From Corynebacterium jeddahense (GTDB taxonomy: Bacteria; Actinomycetota; Actinomycetes; Mycobacteriales; Mycobacteriaceae): 64,000 nt of DNA. The stretch covers positions 372,001 to 436,000 of the forward strand of contig NZ_CP063194.1 in NCBI RefSeq assembly GCF_028609865.1, written 5' to 3'. The position numbers and the translations under genes were made by a program. Below the pieces are notes generated by a model that was not told the origin of the DNA, made no database searches, and was given only the letters and a program-made list of their open reading frames with translations. Of this stretch, positions 24,168 through 33,200 are shown piece by piece (positions within the stretch are counted from its first letter, which is position 1; each line of letters begins with the position of its first letter).

Positions 24168-26972
24168 TTAGCTGACATTGTCCCCTTGCCCGTCGCTAAG
24201 AATTTCGATTCCGAGTTCCGAGGAGTAACGAACCCTGAACCGGCCTAGCTCTGCTTCGCCGTCCTCGTTGAGTGGGAGCGCGAGCTGACCTTTGAGGAGG
24301 TAGTGCTTGTTCCAAGCCGTTGGCGTTAGCTGCTCGAGAGACCCGACCACGTCGTTGAAATCATGGTCGTACCTGGTCATTCGCGCAGGAAGGCGCACTG
24401 TGCTCGAAGCGAGGTGAAGCGCCTGGCGGTAGTTCAGTTCGGGGTTTCCGGTAATCACCCAATCGGTTCCAAGAGGTGCATACTCCTCTTCGCTGCCGAG
24501 GATGGGGATAACCTCCACGGCCGGTTCCGCATCGCGCACTTGTGCTGCACCGATTTCTTCATCACCCAGGCGAACGGCGGCTCGCTGAAGATCCCCAAAG
24601 AGATCACTCAACCTCGAGCACTCATTCGGTGATTTGATTCGGAAGCTCTTAGAGCGGCTGTGCGCCGCTTCTTGGCGCGCCTGATTCAGAACTTCTGCTT
24701 TCTCCCATTCTTCGACCCATTCGGCCGGCACCTCTTGCTCAGGCGCGTAGACCGCTCGGACAAGCGGGGCGACATCGTCGGGGCGCTTGAACGTATCCGG
24801 TAGGTGGAGAATGGTTGAAAGCAGGACCTTGGCCCCATAGATCGCTTCGGCGCCGGAATTCAGTACCGGGTGCGGGGTGAGGGAATCGATGCTTCGGACA
24901 AACACTCGCGGCTCCCGCAGGGCCGCCGGCCTGTCCGTCAACGGGCGGTCGTGGCGGTGCAGGCGCCCGATGCGCTGAATCAGCAGATCCATCGGGGCAA
25001 TGTCGGTGATGAGAACATCAGCATCGATATCCAGGCTCTGCTCTGCGACCTGGGTGGCAACCACAATCTTGAGGTGCGGCCTGCTTTCGCCCCGATGTGC
25101 CCCGGGGCCGAGCTCGGTGCGTAAGCGGTCCTCTTTCTCTGAACGCTCCCACGCCATGAATCCTGCGTGGTGGAGTTCAACCTCGTCGGGGAAGGACTGC
25201 AGGAGAGCCGTGTAGGCCTCTTGTGCTCGGGCGATGGTGTTGCAGATGATGAGGGCCACGCCGCCGTCGTTAAGCAAAGCTTCCATCTCACGCAGGAGGA
25301 CTTCATCAGAATCTTCAATGACCTCGAGCGTGGCCTCTAGGTTCGTGGGACTGGGCTCTGGCGCAATGCTGTGTTGACTCGACCCCGAGGCCACAGTGAT
25401 GAGTGGGTAGGAGTGGGAAGGGGTCGCGACTTCCTGTCCGGTGTACGCTTTTACCAGAGCGTTTCTGCGATCTGGGGGCAGTGTCGCTGACATCATTATG
25501 ACGGTCGCTCCGTAATGCGCCAGCCACTCGAGGGTGGTTTCGAGGTAGTCGGAGGTGTATGTGTCGTAGGCGTGCACCTCATCGAAGATGATGATTTTTC
25601 CAGCAAGCGCGACATGCCTCAGCATGGAATACCGCTGCCGCAGCGCCATCATGAGCACTTGGTCGACGGTGCCCACGACCACGTTTGAAAGCAGCCCCCG
25701 GCGGCGCCCGCTCATCCACGAGCTTGCCACCACATTGTCGCCGGTGGGGTAGTCCTCGCCAATACCCTTGAACCGCAGTCGTTGGTACGGCTGGGAGAGC
25801 TGGTTCTTCGAATGTGCGAGGTAAAGAGACGCCACAGCTTCCGCCTCGGTCGTGTTCTTCGTCCATGCGATCGTCCGCTCGAGCAACCCGTTAGCGGTGG
25901 CCATCGTCGGTGCTGCGAAATAAATGCCCTGTGCATCCGTGGCGTTCGCGATGACATGTGCCGCAGCGAGCGCGGCTTCCGTTTTTCCTACGCCTGTCTC
26001 GGCTTCGAGGATGATTAGTGTGGGTTCGGTGACCGTCTTCGCGGCCTCAACCATTGCAGCCTGCACACTCCGTGCGCGGTAGTGGTCGGGCCAATCGAAG
26101 GAGCTTTGATACAGCTTATCGACGTCTCCGTCGATCGCCCTCCCGCTCCAAGGCGCCGTCAGGTCTGTCGCTTGCATTCCCAGCTGGACGCGTTCTTCCT
26201 GGGTGCCCGTGACCACCATAGGAAATGCTTCTGGGTTGGACGCGATCCAGTCGGCGATGACGACGAGACCGGTAAGCAGTTGTATCGCCGCTGCATCGTT
26301 CAGGCTATTCGTTTTCAGAGTTTCAAGGGTGCTCTGGACGTCTATGGCTTCGGCCATAGTGTTCAGTAGCTCGCGGTGAACCTCCTGCCACTCGTTTGGG
26401 TAGGCCGACAAAATGGTTTCGATGCGGTCCCGATCCTCAACTGGTGAAGGTACGCCGTGGTGAGCATCGGCGACCGATGAAAGCAGCTCTGCAGTTGGGT
26501 AATCAAACCCCTGTTCCATGAGCCAATTCAGGATGAGAACTCCGGAGCAGATTCCGTGCGGCATCTTCGTCAGGGTCTTCTCCAGACCCCCTACGCGAAG
26601 TGGGAGACCCGCATCGGTCAGGTTGAATACCAGATGCTCAAAACCACCCTTTTGCTCGAGTTGGGTTTGGAACTTTAAGCAGGCCTTGCCGCAATCGTGC
26701 ACGCCTGCGAGCCATATGTAGAGGTCTCGAACTTGGTCGTCGCTGAGGCTTAGCCCCTCGGTTAGTCGACGCTTAATTGGTTCTGCGACCCACGTGTCAT
26801 AAACCACCGCCGCCACCCCGGCCGTGTCCATGAGGTGCTGGGGAAGGCTGAGGTTACCGGATTCGTCCCCTGATTTCGCCCACATGGCGCGAGTTTGCTT
26901 ACTGAATGGCGGGAAGTTGGTGGGCGTTCGAACAGAATGTTCGAACTGGGGGGTTTCGTGTCGACCCTCCAT
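24168..26972 (-). CDS. cas3: CRISPR-associated helicase/nuclease Cas3 (HD + helicase)
   Basis: 934 aa. Degrades DNA marked by Cascade. HD nuclease: WAKSGDESGNLSLPQHLMDTA (about 31-51), then GVHDCGKACLKFQ (about 94-106) with the metal-binding His-Asp, and later SVADAHHGVPS. SF2 helicase: Walker A EAETGVGKTEAALAA (about 316-330), DEVHAYDTYTSD, SATLPP, and QRIGRLHRHDRPL. The ATG at 26972 has AGGAG seven bases ahead and a promoter 50-78 bases upstream; an ATG at 26885 directly before WAKSG is possible. First gene of the cas operon; the operon is compact except for a 57-base gap after cas3. Confidence 0.95.
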   Translation of the reverse strand: MEGRHETPQFEHSVRTPTNFPPFSKQTRAMWAKSGDESGNLSLPQHLMDTAGVAAVVYDTWVAEPIKRRLTEGLSLSDDQVRDLYIWLAGVHDCGKACLKFQTQLEQKGGFEHLVFNLTDAGLPLRVGGLEKTLTKMPHGICSGVLILNWLMEQGFDYPTAELLSSVADAHHGVPSPVEDRDRIETILSAYPNEWQEVHRELLNTMAEAIDVQSTLETLKTNSLNDAAAIQLLTGLVVIADWIASNPEAFPMVVTGTQEERVQLGMQATDLTAPWSGRAIDGDVDKLYQSSFDWPDHYRARSVQAAMVEAAKTVTEPTLIILEAETGVGKTEAALAAAHVIANATDAQGIYFAAPTMATANGLLERTIAWTKNTTEAEAVASLYLAHSKNQLSQPYQRLRFKGIGEDYPTGDNVVASSWMSGRRRGLLSNVVVGTVDQVLMMALRQRYSMLRHVALAGKIIIFDEVHAYDTYTSDYLETTLEWLAHYGATVIMMSATLPPDRRNALVKAYTGQEVATPSHSYPLITVASGSSQHSIAPEPSPTNLEATLEVIEDSDEVLLREMEALLNDGGVALIICNTIARAQEAYTALLQSFPDEVELHHAGFMAWERSEKEDRLRTELGPGAHRGESRPHLKIVVATQVAEQSLDIDADVLITDIAPMDLLIQRIGRLHRHDRPLTDRPAALREPRVFVRSIDSLTPHPVLNSGAEAIYGAKVLLSTILHLPDTFKRPDDVAPLVRAVYAPEQEVPAEWVEEWEKAEVLNQARQEAAHSRSKSFRIKSPNECSRLSDLFGDLQRAAVRLGDEEIGAAQVRDAEPAVEVIPILGSEEEYAPLGTDWVITGNPELNYRQALHLASSTVRLPARMTRYDHDFNDVVGSLEQLTPTAWNKHYLLKGQLALPLNEDGEAELGRFRVRYSSELGIEILSDGQGDNVS
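26926..26946. repeat. 21-bp palindrome inside the cas3 5' end
   Basis: GTTCGAAC, five bases, GTTCGAAC, each half itself palindromic. It lies in codons 9-15 of cas3 (or in the leader if the later start is used). It resembles the actinobacterial LexA box TCGAAC-N4-GTTCGA but has five central bases instead of four. Confidence 0.6.
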
Positions 26973-27021
26973 GCTCTGCTCCTATCGGTAGGTGGCTGGG
27001 CTGATAGTGGTTCTGCTGAAA

Positions 27022-27050
27022 AGGATAGCGTCCCTTGCGGGATGGGGCAA
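27022..27050 (-). promoter_or_regulatory. Predicted promoter of the cas operon
   Basis: On the minus strand: TTGCCC (27050-27045), 17 bases, TATCCT (27027-27022), giving a start near 27015 and a leader of about 43 bases to the cas3 ATG. The spacing is ideal; the boxes are moderately good. The site matched by the crRNA-like element (27057-27071) lies directly upstream, and a full 33-base R-loop from it would cover the -35 box. Confidence 0.6.
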
Positions 27051-27056
27051 CCCTAA

Positions 27057-27074
27057 ATCCCACAATAACGAGTT
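27057..27074 (-). promoter_or_regulatory. Protospacer-like site upstream of the cas promoter
   Basis: On the minus strand, AAC (27074-27072, PAM position) is followed by TCGTTATTGTGGGAT (27071-27057). This matches the pseudo-spacer of the neighbouring crRNA-like element at positions 1-5, 7-11 and 13-15, differing only at 6 and 12, then diverges. Such partial complementarity allows Cascade binding but usually not Cas3 cutting, so the expected outcome is repression of cas transcription. Confidence 0.72.
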
Positions 27075-27119
27075 TATTTTTCGTGGACTGGGGTAAGTTG
27101 CCGTGCTGCAATATGTTTA

Positions 27120-27196
27120 GTTGATCCCCGCTAGTCGGGGATGAGCCCTCGTTCTTGTGCGATCGGCTCACATCCCCGCGTCAGCGGGGTAGCATC
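27120..27196 (+). ncRNA. crRNA-like element: two degenerate CRISPR repeats around a 20-nt pseudo-spacer (CreR-like)
   Basis: Pseudo-repeat 1 (27120-27147) keeps the stem ATCCCCG/CGGGGAT and the 3' handle ATGAGCC of the array repeat. The 29th base is C and is followed by TCGTTCTTGTGCGATCGGCT (27149-27168). Pseudo-repeat 2 (27169-27196) keeps CCCCGCGT-AGCGGGG with one change in the loop. Cas6e should be able to cut both hairpins, releasing a mini-crRNA with a normal 5' handle. The pseudo-spacer matches a site beside the cas promoter 49 bases away (see 27057-27074). Known analogues are Cascade-guiding regulatory RNAs (CreA, CreR). No toxin-sized gene lies between the elements, so autoregulation rather than a CreTA toxin pair is the better reading. 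Transcription from here is inferred. Confidence 0.72.
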
Positions 27197-27259
27197 GGTG
27201 ACGCTCAAAAGTTGTCCGAAAAAGGTATGTGTGGCCTCTCTTCCCCCAGCTCGGGAAGG
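27197..27259 (+). promoter_or_regulatory. CRISPR array leader, proximal part
   Basis: 63 bases between pseudo-repeat 2 and the first perfect repeat (27260). The leader side is set by the repeat orientation (hairpin followed by ATGAGCC handle on the plus strand, as in other I-E arrays) and by degenerate repeats accumulating at the opposite end. No clear promoter boxes are visible in these 63 bases; transcription may start further upstream, in the AT-rich part 27060-27118. Confidence 0.55.
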
Positions 27260-30200
27260 GTGCTCCCCGCGTGAGCGGGGATGAGCCCCCCACCAAACAC
27301 GCCCCTGACCGCACACCGGCGTGCTCCCCGCGTGAGCGGGGATGAGCCGGTGGCGCGCAAACAGCTGTCCGGGCAGGTCGCGTGCTCCCCGCGTGAGCGG
27401 GGATGAGCCCTTTGAGCTAGACGCGCAACCCCTTAGCGCGATAGTGCTCCCCGCGTGAGCGGGGATGAGCCCTCCACCTGGTCAAAAGTGAGGTCGTGGA
27501 TCTCGTGCTCCCCGCGTGAGCGGGGATGAGCCCATGCCCGGCGGCGAACCCTCGATGGACGGGCTGTGCTCCCCGCGTGAGCGGGGATGAGCCCACTTTG
27601 AGTTTGCGCTTCTCCTTATCCCCGACGTGCTCCCCGCGTGAGCGGGGATGAGCCCCGCCGGTGAGAATGTCCACCTGCTCCACATCCGTGCTCCCCGCGT
27701 GAGCGGGGATGAGCCCGCGGCGACAATCAGCGTCGAGCCGAGCGCAGCCGTGCTCCCCGCGTGAGCGGGGATGAGCCCGCGCTGTGGGAGTGTCCGTCGG
27801 CGGCGGGGTCGTGCTCCCCGCGTGAGCGGGGATGAGCCCCGAGGTGACGGGGTGTTACGAAAATGTGCCCCGTGCTCCCCGCGTGAGCGGGGATGAGCCC
27901 CTGGTAGTCGGCGGTCTTGTGGTGGACTTCGGGTGCTCCCCGCGTGAGCGGGGATGAGCCCTCGAGGTCGTGGATCTCTGGTTCACCAAACGGGTGCTCC
28001 CCGCGTGAGCGGGGATGAGCCGTCCATTCGGCTGGGGCCGTCATCGGTCAGGCTGTGCTCCCCGCGTGAGCGGGGATGAGCCGCCGTCGTCGAGGGTTTC
28101 GCGGGAGATGATCGCGTGCTCCCCGCGTGAGCGGGGATGAGCCTCGTCGGTTTGAGCGGCAGGAGCATGAGCTTGAGTGCTCCCCGCGTGAGCGGGGATG
28201 AGCCCAAGGACTGGCTGCTCGACCTCGAAACCAAAAAGTGCTCCCCGCGTGAGCGGGGATGAGCCCGTGTTACCTGCCTCGAGCGCGGCACCACCCACGT
28301 GCTCCCCGCGTGAGCGGGGATGAGCCGTCGTCAACCCGGAGTGGGCCAGCGTGCCCGACGTGCTCCCCGCGTGAGCGGGGATGAGCCCCCGTAAATGGCT
28401 TGGATGACGAAAGACCTCGCGTGCTCCCCGCGTGAGCGGGGATGAGCCCCGGCGGCGCGACACCCCAAGAAATCGCCAAAGGTGCTCCCCGCGTGAGCGG
28501 GGATGAGCCCTCCACCAGATCAACCAGCACATCGAATACCGAGTGCTCCCCGCGTGAGCGGGGATGAGCCCTACCGAGAGGCTCACCATGAGCATTGATT
28601 ATGGTGCTCCCCGCGTGAGCGGGGATGAGCCTGTCCGCAGTGCTTGCAAAGTTCAACACCGGCCGTGCTCCCCGCGTGAGCGGGGATGAGCCCGCCATCG
28701 TCGACTTTCTGCAGAAACCCTTGTGGTGCTCCCCGCGTGAGCGGGGATGAGCCGCGAATCATCGACATGGTTGAAGCCGTGCTCGGGTGCTCCCCGCGTG
28801 AGCGGGGATGAGCCATCCAGGTGATGCAGCGCATGGGCGACGCCAAAGTGCTCCCCGCGTGAGCGGGGATGAGCCCGCGCAGTCTGTCGCCCCGGTGAAG
28901 GAGGAGGCGTGCTCCCCGCGTGAGCGGGGATGAGCCCAACATGCCCACCTGCCCAACTGCTGCTGGGGGCGTGCTCCCCGCGTGAGCGGGGATGAGCCCG
29001 CATGGTCGCCAAGCGCGACCCGACCGCTGCAGTGCTCCCCGCGTGAGCGGGGATGAGCCCAAGGACTGGCTGCTCGACCTCGAAACCAAAAAGTGCTCCC
29101 CGCGTGAGCGGGGATGAGCCCTTGGCCTGGAACGTTTCAGCCTGGTCGAAGTCGTGCTCCCCGCGTGAGCGGGGATGAGCCCGCGCACCGGACGGCAAAG
29201 TGACCGCCCCGCCAGGTGCTCCCCGTGTGAGCGGGGATGAGCCCTCCACCACCCCGCCAACCTTGCGGGCCTGCCAGTGCTCCCCGCGTGAGCGGGGATG
29301 AGCCCCGTCTCCTCACGCGACTCACGGACATACCCCTGTGCTCCCCGCGTGAGCGGGGATGAGCCCGCTATGTCGGCGTCGCAGGCCAGCATGGCGATGT
29401 GCTCCCCGCGTCAGCGGGGATGAGCCCGACGACTCCCGCGACGACGCTTCGGCCTTCTCGTGCTCCCCGCGTGAGCGGGGATGAGCCCCGGCAGTAGCTG
29501 CTGCCCCGCCGACAACAACTGTGCTCCCCGCGTGAGCGGGGATGAGCCCGCCTCGACACGCTGCTCGTGGACACCCTCGGCGTGCTCCCCGCGTGAGCGG
29601 GGATGAGCCCCCCGAGCGGGTCGCGGGTGGCTACATTGTCGGGGTGCTCCCCGCGTGAGCGGGGATGAGCCGTACAACGAGCAGGCGCTGGCGGCCATGG
29701 ATGCGTGCTCCCCGCGTGAGCGGGGATGAGCCCTGAACTTCGACGACCCGGACGAAGTAGACGGCGTGCTCCCCGCGTGAGCGGGGATGAGCCGAGAGGT
29801 TTGACAGTGAGAGAGTTCACGTTCACGTGCTCCCCGCGTGAGCGGGGATGAGCCCACACTAGCTGCCCGGACTAGCGGACAGACAAAGTGCTCCCCGCGT
29901 GAGCGGGGATGAGCCCGCGCTATTGAAATCTGCGAGAAGAAACAGCGCGTGCTCCCCGCGTGAGCGGGGATGAGCCCTGGCGTGCCACCAACAACGGATT
30001 AGCCCTCGCGTGCTCCCCGCGTGAGCGGGGATGAGCCGTCTCAGGACGCGTCGAAAGATGCGACGGATGCAGTGCTCCCCGCGTGAGCGGGGATGAGCCT
30101 CGCAGTACCAGCCGCAGCCAAACCCACAGCCCAGTGCTCCCCGCGTGAGCGGGGATGAGCCGTTGTGGCCGAGGTGAAGAAGATCGTGGAGTTTGTGCTC

Positions 30201-33200
30201 CCCGCGTGAGCGGGGATGAGCCCATCATGGCCTACACCCGTGGTCTGATCACCGCGTGCTCCCCGCGTGAGCGGGGATGAGCCGTTCCCTCGAGGGCGTA
30301 CCCCGAGCAAACCAAGGTGCTCCCCGCGTGAGCGGGGATGAGCCCGCCGCCCGTGACGCGGCGGACAACCGAATGCAGTGCTCCCCGCGTGAGCGGGGAT
30401 GAGCCCCCTCATTCCCCGTGGCGAACTTCCGGCCTTCCGTGCTCCCCGCGTGAGCGGGGATGAGCCGCCACCCTGGAAAACGTCTACACCTGGGACAACG
30501 TGCTCCCCGCGTGAGCGGGGATGAGCCGACTGCGCAGGGCTACGGCACCGGCACCATCCGGTGCTCCCCGCGTGAGCGGGGATGAGCCAGCGCAACAAGA
30601 CCGTGAAGTCTGACTTCATTGGTGCTCCCCGCGTGAGCGGGGATGAGCCCCCCTGACCAGCTCGACCAGGCCACCATCGACCGTGCTCCCCGCGTGAGCG
30701 GGGATGAGCCCCCACTCTGACGCGGGAGGAGATCGCCCATGAGGTGCTCCCCGCGTGAGCGGGGATGAGCCGACCCCGCGCACCACACCTGGTGGCAAGC
30801 AGCGCGTGCTCCCCGCGTGAGCGGGGATGAGCCCGGTGTAGACCGGCAGGGTGACGGGGCGGGCGGGTGCTCCCCGCGTGAGCGGGGATGAGCCCAAAGC
30901 CCTGCTGGATTCTGGCGTGAAGGTTTCGTGCTCCCCGCGTGAGCGGGGATGAGCCCAGTCGTCACAATTCGCCTCCTTTTGGGCATAAGTGCTCCCCGCG
31001 TGAGCGGGGATGAGCCCCAGCCGAACGCGATACGCGGCCCGGAACCCAAGTGCTCCCCGCGTGAGCGGGGATGAGCCCTTTTGCGCGTTGAACAACCTGT
31101 CAAACCCGACGTGCTCCCCGCGTGAGCGGGGATGAGCCCCAACCCTGACGCGGGAGGAGATCGCCCATGAAGTGCTCCCCGCGTGAGCGGGGATGAGCCC
31201 GACCAGGCCGGTCTGTAACCGGAAGCCGGGACGTGCTCCCCGCGTGAGCGGGGATGAGCCCGGGGTTGGACATTGCTCAAACCTCCTAGGTTGGTGCTCC
31301 CCGCGTGAGCGGGGATGAGCCCCCGGCGACACCATCTATGTAATCGAAACCGGAGTGCTCCCCGCGTGAGCGGGGATGAGCCGGACGGTGTCCTCACCCG
31401 CGCCGCCGCGAACGCGTGCTCCCCGCGTGAGCGGGGATGAGCCCAATCGCCTTCGCGGACGGCACGAACAATGCTCGTGCTCCCCGCGTGAGCGGGGATG
31501 AGCCCAGGGTGAAGAAGAAGGCCGGGGTGAACCCGGGGTGCTCCCCGCGTGAGCGGGGATGAGCCCATTACGGTTCCGCCACTCCTATCTCCCACTCAGT
31601 GCTCCCCGCGTGAGCGGGGATGAGCCCAAGAACCATTTAAACAAGAACCAAAGGAACGAGTGCTCCCCGCGTGAGCGGGGATGAGCCCTCATCGACGTCT
31701 CCATCATCAACCGCCAGGTCGTGCTCCCCGCGTGAGCGGGGATGAGCCTCCACATCTCCGGCCCGTGATTCGTGCGGGCGTGTGCTCCCCGCGTGAGCGG
31801 GGATGAGCCCAGCACCCTGCGGTGGCAGATGATCATGTCGTGGTGCTCCCCGCGTGAGCGGGGATGAGCCCACACCCAGGCCCTCGTCCACCAGCAGATC
31901 CACGTGCTCCCCGCGTGAGCGGGGATGAGCCTAGACAAGGCCTGAATACGCCGCAGGACTAGAGGTGCTCCCCGCGTGAGCGGGGATGAGCCTAGACAAG
32001 GCCTGAATACGCCGCAGGACTAGAGGTGCTCCCCGCGTGAGCGGGGATGAGCCCCCCCTGCAGCGACCCAGACATCTTCGCCGTCAGGTGCTCCCCGCGT
32101 GAGCGGGGATGAGCCCCAGCGGCCCCAAGAACCCGTCACCATGATTCTGTGCTCCCCGCGTGAGCGGGGATGAGCCCATGGTGGTGGTCTCTCTCTTTCG
32201 GGTGTCTGTGTGCTCCCCGCGTGAGCGGGGATGAGCCCTGCACTAGCTTCTGGTCGACAGCGTTGATCACGTGCTCCCCGCGTGAGCGGGGATGAGCCCG
32301 CATTGGCCGACCTTGAGCGCCCCCTCCCCGGGTGCTCCCCGCGTGAGCGGGGATGAGCCGTAATCACAGCCGGTTCCAGGTCAAGCGCTTCCGTGCTCCC
32401 CGCGTGAGCGGGGATGAGCCCCCGGTCAACGCGGCCGCACCAGTGCCCTTCACGTGCTCCCCGCGTGAGCGGGGATGAGCCCATGGCCGCCGACAAGCTC
32501 GAAGCGGCCCGTGTGTGCTCCCCGCGTGAGCGGGGATGAGCCCGACGCGCGACGACGGATGGAGTCCTTCGGCAGGTGCTCCCCGCGTGAGCGGGGATGA
32601 GCCGGTGGCGGGTTGGGCGGTGCCGCGGTCTGACGAGTGCTCCCCGCGTGAGCGGGGATGAGCCCCTACTCGAAACGCCGGCGCACACGACGGCCTGGTG
32701 CTCCCCGCGTGAGCGGGGATGAGCCCCGTTTCGAGTAGACACGTTCACGCAGGCCGTCGTGCTCCCCGCGTGAGCGGGGATGAGCCCATGTGCTGCGTCA
32801 ACCGCGGATCGCCGTCGTGAGTGCTCCCCGCGTGAGCGGGGATGAGCCCGCCACCAGCCCGCACCGGCCACGGTTGTGCACGTGCTCCCCGCGTGAGCGG
32901 GGATGAGCCCTCGTACGGTGGGGATACGGGCACCTACAAGAAGTGCTCCCCGCGTGAGCGGGGATGAGCCCAAGACCGCGATGGCCCACGTGCTGATCGT
33001 GAAGTGCTCCCCGCGTGAGCGGGGATGAGCCCCGGAACTCCCCGTTCGGCAGCAGTTCAAGGCCGTGCTCCCCGCGTGAGCGGGGATGAGCCGACGACCC
33101 ACGGTTCACAGGGACGGTTGGCATGGTGCTCCCCGCGTGAGCGGGGATGAGCCCTATCGACGGTGTCAAAGACAGAGGCGTACGCCGTGCTCCCCGCGTG

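Noticed and set aside
26926..26946. LexA (SOS) box in the cas3 region
   Set aside because: The actinobacterial box needs four bases between GAAC and GTTC; here there are five. Kept only as an unexplained palindrome.
27120..27196. A CreTA-type toxin-antitoxin pair beside cas3
   Set aside because: No small toxin-like reading frame with a start and RBS lies near the crRNA-like element, and the matched site is next to the cas promoter itself.
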